Source: Thermomonas beijingensis
Lineage (GTDB): Bacteria > Pseudomonadota > Gammaproteobacteria > Xanthomonadales > Xanthomonadaceae
Direction: 5' to 3'
NCBI RefSeq assembly: GCF_020034655.1
Contig: NZ_JAIQDJ010000001.1
Span: 558,001 to 622,000, forward strand
Length of the DNA: 64,000 nt
Positions 1 to 11,913 of this stretch are shown here, one piece after another. How positions within the stretch are numbered: the first letter of the stretch is position 1; every line of letters begins with the position of its first letter. The notes below the pieces were generated by a model that worked only from the letters and a program-made list of their open reading frames with translations, was not told the origin of the DNA and ran no database searches. The position numbers and the translations under genes are program-made.

Positions 1-3
1 TCC

Positions 4-1845
4 GTGAACAGGCGCGCATCGTTCATCAGTGAATTACGACGGCGCAATGTGTTTCGTGCGGCGACGTTTTACGCGGCGTCTGCGTGGCTGCTGGTCGAGG
101 TGGTTACCCAGTTGTCTTCGCTATTTGACGTGCCGAACTGGGCGGTGCGCTGGATCGTCATTGCGGCCGTGGTGGGGTTTCCGTTTGCGATGACCTTTGC
201 GTGGTTGTATGAGTGGACGCCCAGCGGAATCAAGCGCGAGAGCGATATCGCAGCGGGCGATTCGGTCACCCATTTGACCGGCAAGCAACTGGATCGACTC
301 ATCATTCTGGTGCTGGCGCTTGCCACGTTGGTGCTGCTGGCCAACAAGTTCGTGCTGCACCCGCGCATGCTGGCATTGCAAGATCACTCGATTGCCGTGC
401 TGCCGCTGGTCAATGCCAATCGTGATGCGCAGGAGCAATATTTTTCCGATGGTCTGTCAGAGGATTTGATTGCGGCGTTGTCGCGGTTTCATGGCTTGAA
501 AGTGATCAACCGCAACTCGACGTTCAAGTTTCGTGACAGCCATGAAGACAGCAACAGCATCGGCAAGCAGCTGGGTGCCGCACATTTGTTGGGTGGCAGT
601 GTGCGGCGGCAGGGCGGGCGCATCGAAGTCATGCTGGAATTGATTCGGGCACAGGACGGCAGCACGCTGTGGTCGCAGCGTTATGAGCGGCCGTACGCCG
701 ATTTGTTTGTGTTGCAGGATGAAATCAGCGCATCTGTCGTGCACGCGCTGCAAGCAAGACTGGTGCCGGGCTCGCGCCGCGCAACTACCGGAGATCGTCC
801 TGCGAGCGGTGATTTGGATGCGTACAATGCATTTCTGCAGGGCAGTTTCTACGAGGCACGCGGCAGCGAAGCAGACTATCGCAAGGCGATTGACTACTAC
901 ACGCAGGCCTGCAAGATCGACCCCGGTTACGCGAATGCGCACGCCGCACAGTCATTGGTCGCCACCCGCTTGGCCGGTCGTTTTTTAGAGGGTGATGCAA
1001 TGCGTGATGCCTATGCCATCGCACGCAAAGAAGCGGCGCAGGCATTAGCGCTGGCACCCGATTCGGCGCTGGCCTATCTTGCGCGTGGCCGCTTGCGGGT
1101 TTGGGCCGATTTCGATTGGCGGCGCGGCGAGGCGGACTTTCAGCGCGCACTGCAACTGGACCCCAGCAATGACGCCGCCAGGATTGCGTTAGGGGAGGTA
1201 GAGGCCACCCTGGGGCGGCCTGCCGTTGCGGCCCGGTTGACCGAACAGGCATTGGTCAACGATAGTCTCAACGCGCGTGCGTGGCATGCACTTGGCACCT
1301 ACTTGATGTCACTGCAACGGCTCGACGAGGCCGCCGCCAAGTTTCACAAAGCTGCCGAATTGCAACCGGGGATGTTTGGCAATCAAGAGCAGTTGGCCAT
1401 CATTGCAATCTTGCGCGGCGATGCGGCTGCAGCAATGCATGAAGCGCAGTTGGAGCATGCAGGGGATTGGCGCAATGCGGCACTGGCGCGCAGCTTGCAG
1501 ATTGGCCAGGACCGCAAGGCTGCCGACGCCGCCTTGGCCGACTTGATCGCGCATCAGGCCGGCAAAGCCGCCTACCAAATCGCGCAGGTGCAAGCGCTGC
1601 GTGGCGAGGCTGACCAAGCTTTCTTTTGGCTGGACCGGGCATGGGCGAATCGTGATGCCGGGATCAGTCTGTTGCTGTTTGATCCGCTGATGGTGAACTT
1701 GCGCACGGATCCTCGATTTGTGCAGTTCTGTGCCAAGGCGGGGCTGCCGGCGGCTCCCATCTCACCTGCGCATCCGGCCACGGCGATGGCTATGCGCCAC
1801 TTTTCATTCACTCCTGCAAGCGCAATCGAAAATGCAATCGTATGA
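4..1845 (+). CDS. TPR-repeat membrane protein with FlgO/TolB-like domain
   Basis: Protein of 613 residues, reading from a GTG at the window edge; the frame is open upstream, so the true start could lie outside. Seen: an Arg-rich N-terminus (ELRRRNVFRAA), hydrophobic segments near residues 18-40, 46-68 and 98-116, then a FlgO/TolB-N-like module (about 130-250) that starts IAVLPL and contains FSDGLSEDLI. TPR-like helices follow from about 290 to 560. In Xanthomonadaceae this architecture is common, sometimes fused to CadC-like DNA-binding or adenylate cyclase domains, which are absent here. A role in membrane-linked signalling or complex assembly is inference. Its stop overlaps the next gene's start by four bases, suggesting translational coupling. 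Confidence 0.8.
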   Translation: MNRRASFISELRRRNVFRAATFYAASAWLLVEVVTQLSSLFDVPNWAVRWIVIAAVVGFPFAMTFAWLYEWTPSGIKRESDIAAGDSVTHLTGKQLDRLIILVLALATLVLLANKFVLHPRMLALQDHSIAVLPLVNANRDAQEQYFSDGLSEDLIAALSRFHGLKVINRNSTFKFRDSHEDSNSIGKQLGAAHLLGGSVRRQGGRIEVMLELIRAQDGSTLWSQRYERPYADLFVLQDEISASVVHALQARLVPGSRRATTGDRPASGDLDAYNAFLQGSFYEARGSEADYRKAIDYYTQACKIDPGYANAHAAQSLVATRLAGRFLEGDAMRDAYAIARKEAAQALALAPDSALAYLARGRLRVWADFDWRRGEADFQRALQLDPSNDAARIALGEVEATLGRPAVAARLTEQALVNDSLNARAWHALGTYLMSLQRLDEAAAKFHKAAELQPGMFGNQEQLAIIAILRGDAAAAMHEAQLEHAGDWRNAALARSLQIGQDRKAADAALADLIAHQAGKAAYQIAQVQALRGEADQAFFWLDRAWANRDAGISLLLFDPLMVNLRTDPRFVQFCAKAGLPAAPISPAHPATAMAMRHFSFTPASAIENAIV

Positions 1846-2846
1846 GTAGCCAGATCGAGGAATACGGCAACGGCCAGTGCGTTGATTCGCAGGCATTCGA
1901 GCTTGCCGATGTTGTCGCTGCGGGTCAGCCACGCGTACTGCGCGGCTTGTGTCGGGACTGGCCATTGGTGCAAGCGGCGTATCAATCACACAGTGCATTC
2001 GCGCAAGCGCTGGCAGCGCTGGATAGTGGCGCAGCAGTGGATGTGCTGCACTTGCCGCCCGAGGCCAATGGCGTGGTGGGCTACAACGCTGTCGGTGATG
2101 GTTTCAACTATCAACACTTCAAGGTTAGCCTGACGGATGTCCTGACGCGCTTGGCGGCGTTTAGTCGCAGCCAGGGCGCCGTGCCGGGGGTGGCGCTGCA
2201 AAGTGCATTGATCACCGAGTGCATGCCTGCATTTGTTGCCAATCATCGGATGCCTTGCCTGCCGGCAGCGGTGTTGCCGCGGTTATGGGTCGGCAACCGG
2301 GTGACCACCCCGGCGCATTTTGATGTCTCGCACAATATTGCCGTGGCCGTTTGTGGGCAACGCCGATTCACGTTGTTTCCCACCGGGCAGGTGGCCAACC
2401 TTTATATCGGGCCACTGGATTTTGCGCCAACGGGCGCGGCGATCACTCTGGCGCGCCCAGACCAGCCAGACTTTGATCGTCACCCACGCTTACGCGAAGC
2501 GTTGGACAACGCCGTGGTGGCCGTGTTGGAGCCTGGCGATGCACTGTACGTACCCCCGTTGTGGTGGCACCAGGTTGAATCATTGGATGTGCTCAACGGC
2601 TTGATCAACTATTGGTGGATGCCGCCGCCTCCGGCATCGGGCATGGATGCACTATTGCTTGCCCGACTGGCGTTGCACAGTCTGCCTGCGCCGTTGCGGG
2701 AAAACTGGCGTGCGCTGTTTGAGCACTATGTGTTTGGTGACAGTGATGCAGTCGCACATATCCCCAAACAGCAGCGGGGCGTGTTGGGTGAACAGGACTC
2801 ACAGGGCGCGGCAACGCTGCGCGAGCGGATCCGATCTGCGCTGTAG
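1842..2846 (+). CDS. Cupin-like (JmjC/cupin_8) domain protein
   Basis: Protein of 334 residues related to the cupin_8/JmjC oxygenase-like family. The iron-binding HxD pair is visible in [11 protein letters not shown], followed by a core strand ([10 protein letters not shown]) and a distal histidine in [10 protein letters not shown]. The ligand set is complete, so Fe(II)/2-oxoglutarate-dependent hydroxylation is plausible; the substrate is unknown. In Xanthomonadales such genes often sit next to TonB receptors or tryptophan halogenases. Here the partner is the TPR membrane protein, with which it shares an ATGA overlap. Confidence 0.8.
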   Translation: MSSQIEEYGNGQCVDSQAFELADVVAAGQPRVLRGLCRDWPLVQAAYQSHSAFAQALAALDSGAAVDVLHLPPEANGVVGYNAVGDGFNYQHFKVSLTDVLTRLAAFSRSQGAVPGVALQSALITECMPAFVANHRMPCLPAAVLPRLWVGNRVTTPAHFDVSHNIAVAVCGQRRFTLFPTGQVANLYIGPLDFAPTGAAITLARPDQPDFDRHPRLREALDNAVVAVLEPGDALYVPPLWWHQVESLDVLNGLINYWWMPPPPASGMDALLLARLALHSLPAPLRENWRALFEHYVFGDSDAVAHIPKQQRGVLGEQDSQGAATLRERIRSAL

Positions 2847-2870
2847 CAGGCGTGGCTGGTGGTCCCGCGC

Positions 2871-2876
2871 TAAAAT
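2871..2876 (+). promoter_or_regulatory. Putative -10 element for prpB
   Basis: TAAAAT lies 23 bases before the prpB ATG, in the gap after the cupin gene. No good -35 is visible at 16-18 bases. Assigned by position and resemblance only. Confidence 0.35.
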
Positions 2877-2899
2877 GGAGGCTTCGCAAGGAGCCCCGC

Positions 2900-3787
2900 A
2901 TGTCTTCGATGTCCGCAGGCGCACGTTTTCGTAGCGCGATCCAGCAAGAATCTCCGTTGCAGGTGATGGGTGCCATCACCGCATATGCCGGCTTGATGGC
3001 CCAGCGTGTGGGCTATCGTGCGCTGTATCTGTCGGGAGGCGGTGTGGCGGCCAATTCGCTGGGCGTGCCCGACCTTGGCATCAGTACCATGGAAGATGTG
3101 CTCACCGACGCGCGCCGGATTGTTGATGCCACCGGCATGCCGTTGCTGGTGGATATCGATACCGGTTGGGGTGGGGCGTTCAACATCGGTCGCACCATCC
3201 GCAGCTTCGAGCGCATTGGCGTGGCGGCGGTGCATATGGAAGATCAGGTGGGTCAAAAACGCTGCGGCCATCGTCCCGGCAAGGAAGTGGTGACGAAGGA
3301 CGAGATGATTGATCGCGTGAAGGCGGCAGTGGATGCGCGCAGCGATGCCGCTTTCGTGATCATGGCACGCACCGATGCCGCGGCGGTAGAGGGCATTGAT
3401 AGCGCGATCGAACGTGCGGTGGCTTATGTCGAGGCCGGTGCCGACATGATCTTCCCCGAGGCGATGACGTCGCTTGACGACTATCGCAAGTTCAAGGCGG
3501 CGGTGCAGGTGCCGATCCTGGCCAACCTCACCGAGTTCGGCAGCACGCCGTTCTACACCACCGACGAATTACGCGATGCTGGTGTCGACATTGCCCTGTA
3601 CTGCTGTGGCGCTTACCGTGCGATGAACAAGGCCGCCCTGCATTTCTATGAAACCGTGCGCCGAGAAGGCACGCAGAAGGCCATTATCGACACCCTACAA
3701 ACCCGTGCCGAGTTGTATGACTTCCTGGGCTACCACGCCTACGAAGACAAGCTTGATGCGCTATTTGCGCAACACAACGCGGGCTGA
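2900..3787 (+). CDS. prpB: Methylisocitrate lyase
   Basis: Protein of 295 residues, standard for PrpB, the last step of the 2-methylcitrate cycle: 2-methylisocitrate to pyruvate plus succinate. The ATG at 2900 follows AAGGAG at 2888-2893; an in-frame start at 2852 would add 16 unrelated residues and is rejected. The catalytic loop KRCGHRPGK, the metal-site region VDIDTGWGG and the PEP-mutase fold motif MARTDA are all present. Downstream lie a DUF1003 gene and then prpC. The cycle's acnD and prpF genes are not in the window. Confidence 0.96.
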   Translation: MSSMSAGARFRSAIQQESPLQVMGAITAYAGLMAQRVGYRALYLSGGGVAANSLGVPDLGISTMEDVLTDARRIVDATGMPLLVDIDTGWGGAFNIGRTIRSFERIGVAAVHMEDQVGQKRCGHRPGKEVVTKDEMIDRVKAAVDARSDAAFVIMARTDAAAVEGIDSAIERAVAYVEAGADMIFPEAMTSLDDYRKFKAAVQVPILANLTEFGSTPFYTTDELRDAGVDIALYCCGAYRAMNKAALHFYETVRREGTQKAIIDTLQTRAELYDFLGYHAYEDKLDALFAQHNAG

Positions 3788-3858
3788 TGGCGCAGGTTGG
3801 GCATGTGTATGCGGCATGCCCCTTTGCATGAGGATGTGCATCTCAACCGAGTGCGGCA

Positions 3859-4479
3859 ATGATCAATCCATTTTCTACAACCCGCGCTGACCGCCGCAGC
3901 ACCGCACAACGGTTGTTGCATAAAGAGCTTGAGCAGCTGCCCGACGATGAACGGCAAGTGGTCGAGCGTTTTATCGAGCGCGGTAGCGTGGCACGCAATA
4001 TCCAGCGTGAGGTTCTTCAGTCGCGCAGTTTGGGCGAGCGCGTGGCCGATCGCGTGGCGAAAATCGGTGGTAGTTGGTCGTTCATCCTCACCTTCCTGTT
4101 CGGATTGGTGGTCTGGATGGTGGTCAATACATTTTTCCTGCTCAACGCCTTCGACCCATACCCCTACATCCTGCTGAATCTGGTGTTGTCATGCCTTGCT
4201 GCGATCCAGGCACCGATCATCATGATGAGCCAGAATCGCCAAGCCGATGTGGATCGCCTGCAAGCGCAGCACGACTACGAAGTGAACATCAAGTCGGAAC
4301 TGGAAATCATGCAAGTGCACGAAAAGCTAGACCACTTGCGTGAGCAAGATTGGGCGATGTTGGTGGCGTTGCAAAATCAACAAATCGAATTGCTCAACTG
4401 TCTGCTCGAGCGCGTCACTCGCAACGATACTGCGGCACGCAATCACCACAATGCACACACCACCGGAGGCACCTCATGA
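3859..4479 (+). CDS. DUF1003 membrane protein
   Basis: Protein of 206 residues of the DUF1003 family. After a charged N-terminus ([16 protein letters not shown]) there are two membrane segments at about residues 74-96 and 99-121 with the family signature [15 protein letters not shown] charged, probably coiled-coil tail follows with [10 protein letters not shown]. Function is not established for the family. It lies between prpB and prpC and its stop overlaps the prpC start (ATGA), so it is probably co-translated with the propionate genes. Confidence 0.85.
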   Translation: MINPFSTTRADRRSTAQRLLHKELEQLPDDERQVVERFIERGSVARNIQREVLQSRSLGERVADRVAKIGGSWSFILTFLFGLVVWMVVNTFFLLNAFDPYPYILLNLVLSCLAAIQAPIIMMSQNRQADVDRLQAQHDYEVNIKSELEIMQVHEKLDHLREQDWAMLVALQNQQIELLNCLLERVTRNDTAARNHHNAHTTGGTS

Positions 4480-5627
4480 CCGAACCCAGCATTCCCGGCT
4501 TCAAGCCCAAGAAATCCGTCGCGCTGTCTGGCACTGCTGCCGGCAACACCGCGTTGTGCACGGTGGGCCGTTCCGGCAATGATTTGCATTATCGCGGCTA
4601 TGACATTTTGGATCTGGCCGATGTGTGCGAGTTCGAGGAAATCGCGCATTTGCTGGTGCATGGCAAGTTGCCGAACAAGGCAGAGTTGGCGGGTTACAAA
4701 GCCAAGCTGAAGGCGCTGCGCGGGATTCCTGCGGCAGTCAAGGCGGCCTTGGAAGAACTGCCGCCGTCAGCGCATCCGATGGATGTGATGCGTACCGGCG
4801 TGTCGGTGCTGGGTTGCGTATCGCCAGAGAAAGACGACCACAATCATCCTGGTGCGCGCGATATTGCCGACAAGCTGATGGCCAGTTTTGGTTCGATGTT
4901 GTTGTACTGGTACCACTACAGTCACAACGGTCGTGTCATTGACGTGGAGACCGATGACGATTCCATCGGTGGTCATTTCCTGCATCTTTTGCATGGCGAG
5001 CCACCGCCGCAGTCGTGGGTACGCGCGATGCATACCTCGCTGATTTTGTACGCCGAGCACGAATTCAACGCATCCACCTTTACCTGCCGAGTCATTGCCG
5101 GCACCGGCAGTGACATGCATTCCTGCATTGCCGGCGGCATCGGCGCACTGCGCGGGCCCAAGCACGGCGGTGCAAACGAAGTCGCATTTGAAATCCAGAA
5201 GCGTTACGACACCCCGGACGAGGCCGAGGCCGACATTCGCGCACGGGTCGAGCGCAAGGAAGTGGTGATTGGCTTCGGCCACCCTGTGTACACGGTGTCC
5301 GACCCGCGTAACAAGGTAATCAAAGAGGTGGCCCGCGAACTGTCCGACGAGCAGGGCAATATGAAAATGTATGCCATTGCCGAGCGTTTGGAGTCGGTGA
5401 TGTGGGACATCAAAAAAATGTTCCCAAACTTGGATTGGTTCAGCGCGGTCAGCTATCACATGATGGGCGTGCCCACCGCGATGTTCACCCCGTTGTTTGT
5501 ATTGGCGCGTACCGCGGGTTGGAGCGCGCACATCATCGAACAGCGTATCGACGGCAAGATCATTCGTCCGTCGGCCAATTACGTGGGCCCGGAAGACCAA
5601 GTGTTTGTGCCGATCGCACAGCGCTAG
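4476..5627 (+). CDS. prpC: 2-methylcitrate synthase
   Basis: Protein of 383 residues that condenses propionyl-CoA with oxaloacetate, the entry to the 2-methylcitrate cycle. Citrate-synthase family signatures are present: [19 protein letters not shown] with the active-site histidine, [13 protein letters not shown] with the second histidine, and [20 protein letters not shown] near the C-terminus. The shorter length and GPKHGGA motif fit PrpC better than GltA. The ATG at 4476 has GGAGG at 4465-4469 and overlaps the DUF1003 stop; a longer in-frame start inside DUF1003 is rejected. A strong hairpin follows the gene. Confidence 0.96.
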   Translation: MTEPSIPGFKPKKSVALSGTAAGNTALCTVGRSGNDLHYRGYDILDLADVCEFEEIAHLLVHGKLPNKAELAGYKAKLKALRGIPAAVKAALEELPPSAHPMDVMRTGVSVLGCVSPEKDDHNHPGARDIADKLMASFGSMLLYWYHYSHNGRVIDVETDDDSIGGHFLHLLHGEPPPQSWVRAMHTSLILYAEHEFNASTFTCRVIAGTGSDMHSCIAGGIGALRGPKHGGANEVAFEIQKRYDTPDEAEADIRARVERKEVVIGFGHPVYTVSDPRNKVIKEVARELSDEQGNMKMYAIAERLESVMWDIKKMFPNLDWFSAVSYHMMGVPTAMFTPLFVLARTAGWSAHIIEQRIDGKIIRPSANYVGPEDQVFVPIAQR

Positions 5628-5642
5628 TTCGGTCTGCGGCCA

Positions 5643-5675
5643 AACAAGAAGCCACGCATTGCGTGGCTTCTTGTT
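5643..5675. terminator. Hairpin between convergent prpC and GST genes
   Basis: A perfect 15-bp stem (5643-5657 with 5661-5675) with a 3-base loop. There is no long T-run, but the stem ends in CTTGTT on both strands, so it may end transcription in both directions. Confidence 0.7.
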
Positions 5676-5702
5676 GCAGCTGTGTCTGCCGGGATTTCCG
5701 GA

Positions 5703-6314
5703 TTAGATCAAGCCTTCGGCTTTCATGGCAGCCTGCACGCCGGCGTCATTGGCCATGTGTGCATCGAAGCGGGCAAGGTTGTCCAACCCGCTCAAATCCA
5801 CGCCGGTTTTCTTCGCCCATTGCAGGGTGATGAACAGGTATGGGTCGGCAATCGAGCGGCTACCGGTGATCCAGTCCTTGCCTTCCAGTTGCGCGTCGGC
5901 GTTTGCGAACAATCCACGCAGCTGGGCACGCGCATTGGCGTGCGACTTGTCGATGGCGGCCTGATCTTCCAGATAGTGGGTGGCACCAAATAGTGGTTTG
6001 AACGCCGGGTGCACATCGGCATTGACGAAGGCCAGCCAGCGGTTGACCTCGGCGCGGCTTTGCGCGCCGCCATCGCCGCACAGGCCGGCTTCGGGAAAGC
6101 GGTCCGTCAGGTAATGCAGGATCGCGGAGTTCTGGGTCAGCACCCAGTCGCCCACTTGCAGCGCGGGCACTGCGCCGGAAGGATTGATGGCGCGGTACTC
6201 GGGGGTTGCGCGTTGCTCGCGGGTGACAATCTGGAATTCGTAGGGCTGGCCGAGCCACTGCAGCACGATATGGTCGGCAGTGGAGCAGGCACCGGGGGAG
6301 GTATAGAGCTTCAT
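5703..6314 (-). CDS. Glutathione S-transferase
   Basis: Protein of 203 residues with a thioredoxin-fold N-terminus (MKLYTSPGACSTADHI) and an all-helical C-terminal domain. The glutathione-site cis-proline region (GAVPAL) and TQNSAILHYL, which resembles the family's ESxAI loop, are visible. The Ser/Cys pair in SPGACS resembles beta-class bacterial GSTs (GstA/GstB type), which conjugate or peroxidatically reduce electrophiles in the cytosol. The ATG at 6314 begins the domain exactly; upstream codons in the same frame do not look like protein. It converges on prpC. Confidence 0.9.
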   Translation of the reverse strand: MKLYTSPGACSTADHIVLQWLGQPYEFQIVTREQRATPEYRAINPSGAVPALQVGDWVLTQNSAILHYLTDRFPEAGLCGDGGAQSRAEVNRWLAFVNADVHPAFKPLFGATHYLEDQAAIDKSHANARAQLRGLFANADAQLEGKDWITGSRSIADPYLFITLQWAKKTGVDLSGLDNLARFDAHMANDAGVQAAMKAEGLI

Positions 6315-6420
6315 GGTGTGACACCGGTTTGGGGATGCGTCACTATCCACGATGGCGGGTGTTCTGGCGATGAAGATGCGCGCAACGCTGTGTTGCTGGC
6401 AACGCCAGCGATGGCTGCCA

Positions 6421-6882
6421 TCAACTGCCGCGGCGTGGGCGCAGGCTTTGTACCCGATAGAACGTGTGGTCGCCAATTGTGGCCACTTGATCGGCGCTGT
6501 TCCAGCTGGGGCTGGCGATCGCGGTGGCGGCGAAATGGCTGGCACCCGGAACCACCAGCTTGCGCTGGCTGCGCGGAAGCGCCCAATTGCGCTCGGAGGC
6601 AAACGCTACCGAGACTGCTTCGGTCCACGCCTCGATATTGGACAGGCGCGTTTGTGGCGACAGCAGCGTCGGCGCAAATTGCTTGCGTGCGGTCACCACT
6701 TGGCACAGGTTGCGCCCCCACAGGCCACTGTCGCGGCGACGTAGGGCCACTTCCGCCACCGCCTGTTGGCCCAGCGCGGATTGATCGCGGGCCTCCAGAT
6801 ACACGGTGGTGGACAGGCACAGCGAATCAGCAGCAGGCTGCGGCAGGACATGCGACAGCCAGAGAATCCAAGCCAGTTTCAT
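6421..6882 (-). CDS. SleB-type cell wall hydrolase
   Basis: Protein of 153 residues with a signal-peptide-like N-terminus (MKLAWILWLSHVLPQPAA) and the Hydrolase_2/SleB motifs: STTVYLEARDQ with the catalytic glutamate, GQQAVAEVALRR, LCQVVTARKQF and the end block GDHTFYR. The SleB family are spore-cortex-lytic amidases/transglycosylases; in non-sporulating proteobacteria they act on peptidoglycan, role unknown. The protein is short, holding the catalytic domain and no separate binding domain. Confidence 0.8.
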   Translation of the reverse strand: MKLAWILWLSHVLPQPAADSLCLSTTVYLEARDQSALGQQAVAEVALRRRDSGLWGRNLCQVVTARKQFAPTLLSPQTRLSNIEAWTEAVSVAFASERNWALPRSQRKLVVPGASHFAATAIASPSWNSADQVATIGDHTFYRVQSLRPRRGS

Positions 6883-7172
6883 AGATGAGACTCCTTGCTC
6901 CGTTGCGGCGCTGGGAACCGCATCGAAATGCGAACCACAGGCGTCATGGCGTACTGGGGAGGGCGGCAGCTCTATGGCGGCCTTTGCCCGGGCGCGCCGT
7001 CCCGGATCAGGGTGCGGGTGGCGTGCCGGTGAACCTGAATGAGGGATGCCGCGGGGGCGGTCTTCAGGCGGAAAGTTGGCGCACGGTAGGGGGTGTTCCC
7101 CTAACGTCAGCTGAATGGTTGGGATGGAACTTCCTGATTGGATTGGAATTTTTGTTCTGCATTAACGTCATT
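6883..7172. other. Intergenic stretch, no gene seen
   Basis: About 290 bases between the fadH stop and the SleB-like start, both minus strand. I find no credible ORF. It holds a small inverted repeat, TAGGGG-5-CCCCTA at 7087-7103, roughly 200 bases upstream of the hydrolase start. It may be a regulator site but cannot be assigned. Confidence 0.5.
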
Positions 7173-9281
<2,109 letters not shown>

Positions 9282-9415
9282 TTATGTTAGTGTTAACGGG
9301 GTTTCGCGTGTCCGTTCGATGCTCGGATGGGCTTGCAGCTGGACTCAAGATGTCCGAAGCGCCAATATTTTTTACGCTGCGTCGTGGTTTCTTTAACTGA
9401 ATCAAGGAGCTGAAT

Positions 9416-10501
9416 ATGAATAAGAAACTCCTCTGTGCTGCCCTGCTGGGTGGCTTGGGTCTGGCGCAGGCTGCGTCTGCCCAGGAGTTCGATGATCGCT
9501 GGTATGTGTCGGGTTCGACCGGCGTGAATTTCCAAGACAGCAATCGCAATACCGAAGACACTCTCGCGTTGACTCTGGGCTTTGGCAAGTTCCTCACCCC
9601 GCGCTTCTCGCTGGAAACCGAGTTGAACTATCAAAACCCGGGCAAGACCGCCAACCCCAATCTCCTGTGGAGCCAGTACGGCGTGTCGTTGGATGGCCGT
9701 TACCACTTCCGTAACGCTGATTCCAAGTGGTGGCCCTACTTGCGCGGCGGCCTCGGCTGGCAGCGCCATGAAGAAGAGTTCATCGTTCCGCTGCCGACCT
9801 CGCCGTGGAAGCACAAGGATTCGAATCTTGCCGTCAACTTGGGTGCCGGCCTGCAGTTCGACTTCGGCCGCATGAATCTGCGTACCGAAGTGGGCACCCG
9901 CGTTGATTTTGACGATCAGCAAGCCAATAACGGCAAGCAATACAACCAGTTCACTGATTTGCTGGCATCGGTCGGCATGACCTTGGCCCTCGGCCCAGAG
10001 CCGGTGGCTCCGGTTGCCCCGGCCCCGGCCGCCCCGCAGCAGACCTGTGCAGATATGGATGACGACGGTGACGGCGTCAATAACTGCAACGACAAGTGCC
10101 CGGGCTCGCAGGCCGGTCAGACCATCGGTCCGGACGGTTGCCCGGTGCCGGTGTCGATCGATCTGAAGGGCGTGAACTTCGACTTCGACAAGGCGACTTT
10201 GCGTCCGGACGCCGTGGCGATCCTGAACGAAGCCACCGAAATCCTGAAGCGCTACCCGGAGCTGAAGGTCGAAGTGGCCGGTCACACCGACCAATGCGGC
10301 AAGGAAGGCTACAACCAGAAGCTGTCTGAGCGTCGCGCCAAGACCGTGTATGACTTCCTGACCAGCAATGGTGTGGATGCCTCGCGTCTGGCCGGTCCGA
10401 ATGGCTACGGCTTCAGCCGTCCGCTGGAAGACAAGGGCACCAACAAGCTGCCGCAGTGCAAGAGCGAAATCAACCGCCGTACCGAGCTGAACAGCAAGTA
10501 A
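9416..10501 (+). CDS. OmpA-family outer membrane protein
   Basis: Protein of 361 residues. A cleavable signal peptide (cut after SAQ-AASA, near residue 22) precedes an eight-strand beta-barrel domain to about residue 200. Then comes a Pro/Ala linker (PVAPVAPAPAAP), one thrombospondin-type-3 calcium loop (DMDDDGDGVNNCNDKCP), and a C-terminal OmpA peptidoglycan-binding domain with FDKATLRPDA and GHTDQCGKEGYNQKLSERRA. It should anchor the outer membrane to the wall. AAGGAG at 9404-9409 fits the ATG. A strong terminator follows, so it is probably monocistronic. Confidence 0.94.
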   Translation: MNKKLLCAALLGGLGLAQAASAQEFDDRWYVSGSTGVNFQDSNRNTEDTLALTLGFGKFLTPRFSLETELNYQNPGKTANPNLLWSQYGVSLDGRYHFRNADSKWWPYLRGGLGWQRHEEEFIVPLPTSPWKHKDSNLAVNLGAGLQFDFGRMNLRTEVGTRVDFDDQQANNGKQYNQFTDLLASVGMTLALGPEPVAPVAPAPAAPQQTCADMDDDGDGVNNCNDKCPGSQAGQTIGPDGCPVPVSIDLKGVNFDFDKATLRPDAVAILNEATEILKRYPELKVEVAGHTDQCGKEGYNQKLSERRAKTVYDFLTSNGVDASRLAGPNGYGFSRPLEDKGTNKLPQCKSEINRRTELNSK

Positions 10502-10525
10502 TTTCTGCTGGCAGTGTGTGATCCG

Positions 10526-10558
10526 CGAAACCCGGCCGAGTGCCGGGTTTCGTTTTTT
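10526..10558 (+). terminator. Rho-independent terminator of the ompA-type gene
   Basis: An 11-bp GC-rich stem (10526-10536 with 10542-10552), a 5-base loop and six T residues at 10553-10558, 25 bases after the stop codon. Confidence 0.92.
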
Positions 10559-10680
10559 GTGATCACGGAGCCCGTTGGCGTCACGGTGTGAGTGACGGTG
10601 TTTTTTTCCACGATGCTTTTGCGTTGCAGCAAGATGCTTTCACCGCCTACACTGGCGGCATTCTTCGGGGAGCAGTGTTC

Positions 10681-11160
10681 ATGATGTCGATCCAACGCGC
10701 AGTATGTGCAGCTGTCCTTGCCAGTGCGCCGTTGCTGGCGCATGCCGGTGGTGATGCCTGTCAAACCGATAGATTGACCGCAACACCTGTGCGCCCAACC
10801 TTGCTATCGCCGGTCGCCATTGAATTTGCCCCCGGCACCACACAGCTGGGTGGCGCCAATGGTGTGCTGGTGCAGTCGTTTGACGAAGCGTTGTCGGTAG
10901 ATAATGTGTTGGTGCGAATTCGTGCAGATGGTTGCCGTGCGATGGCCAAGACCTTGACTCCGGCGAGTGCTGTCGGCAATGACGCGGCTGCCTACAAGCC
11001 GCAGACCGCGTTCGACAATACGCCGTGGCGCTTCAACATGACCCAGAATGGCAAACGCATGACTGCTGATGAATTTGATGCGTGGATGAAGGCACGCGGC
11101 GTGCGCGTGGTGGGCAAGAAAGATCCTGCAGCCGAGCCTGCCACAGCCCCAGGCAAGTAA
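10681..11160 (+). CDS. Small secreted protein of unknown function
   Basis: Protein of 159 residues. The ATG at 10681 follows GGGGAG at 10667-10672; an upstream in-frame start at 10540 would fall in the OmpA terminator region. The N-terminus (SIQRAVCAAVLASAPLLAHAGG) is a signal peptide, so the mature protein should be periplasmic or secreted. I recognise no domain. It contains cysteines in DACQTD and ADGCRA that could pair, and a charged Ala/Pro-rich tail. The next gene starts six bases after its stop. Confidence 0.75.
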   Translation: MMSIQRAVCAAVLASAPLLAHAGGDACQTDRLTATPVRPTLLSPVAIEFAPGTTQLGGANGVLVQSFDEALSVDNVLVRIRADGCRAMAKTLTPASAVGNDAAAYKPQTAFDNTPWRFNMTQNGKRMTADEFDAWMKARGVRVVGKKDPAAEPATAPGK

Positions 11161-11165
11161 GTTTG

Positions 11166-11909
11166 GTGGGCAAGCGCCTCTTGGTAACACCCCGCTTTGG
11201 GCTGGCGCGCGTATTGTCCAAGCGCGGCCTGTGTTCGCGTACGGAAGCGCAGCGGCTGATCCGTGCCGGTCTGGTACGCCTGGATGGTCGTGTCATTGAC
11301 GACCCTGAATTTCCGGTGCGCGATATGCACACTGCGCGGATCGACATCGAAAACAGCCGTGCGGTGGCCGCAACGTCGCGCTACCTGATGCTCAACAAGC
11401 CGCGTGGCCTGGTGACCACCACCCGCGATGAGCAGGGGCGCGACACCGTGTACCGCTGCTTTGAAGGTGCGCAGCTGGGCTGGATTGCGCCCGTAGGTCG
11501 ATTGGACAAGGCCAGCGAAGGGCTGCTGTTGTTTACCAATGCCCCGGCTTGGGCGGCTCAAATCACTGACCCTGCCAATGGCCCCGACAAAACCTATCAC
11601 GTGCAAGTGGATGCCATTCCCGATGCGCCTGTGTTGGCGGCGATGCAGGCAGGTGTGGTTGAGGGGGGCGAGTTTCTGCGCGCCAAGTCAGTGTTGCTGT
11701 TGCGTGCGGGTGAGAAGCACGCATGGCTTGAAATCGTGCTGGACGAAGGCCGCAACCGGCAGATTCGCAGGCTATTGACCGCGTTGAATTTGAATGTGCT
11801 GCGGTTGGTACGTGTGGCAATCGGACCACTGGCCTTGGGCGATTTGCCGAAGGGCCAGTGGCGCGAATTGTCCGTGCAAGAGGTCGCCGTGCTGGGTGGC
11901 GACGACTGA
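11166..11909 (+). CDS. rRNA pseudouridine synthase, RsuA/RluB/E/F family
   Basis: Protein of 247 residues. An S4 RNA-binding domain (RVLSKRGLCSRTEAQRLIRAG) is followed by the pseudouridine synthase core. The catalytic aspartate lies in VGRLDKASEGLLLFTN, and the motif LNKPRGLVTT and the C-terminal EGRNRQIRRLL are also present. It isomerises a uridine in 16S or 23S rRNA; the exact site cannot be read from sequence. The likely start is GTG at 11166 (VGKRLLVTP); TTG at 11163 is possible. It converges on kbl with only four bases between them. Confidence 0.88.
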   Translation: MGKRLLVTPRFGLARVLSKRGLCSRTEAQRLIRAGLVRLDGRVIDDPEFPVRDMHTARIDIENSRAVAATSRYLMLNKPRGLVTTTRDEQGRDTVYRCFEGAQLGWIAPVGRLDKASEGLLLFTNAPAWAAQITDPANGPDKTYHVQVDAIPDAPVLAAMQAGVVEGGEFLRAKSVLLLRAGEKHAWLEIVLDEGRNRQIRRLLTALNLNVLRLVRVAIGPLALGDLPKGQWRELSVQEVAVLGGDD

Positions 11910-11913
11910 AGTC

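Noticed and set aside
7087-7103. TAGGGG-5-CCCCTA as a regulator site
   Set aside because: It is only a short repeat about 200 bases from the nearest start; noted with the intergenic entry but not assigned.
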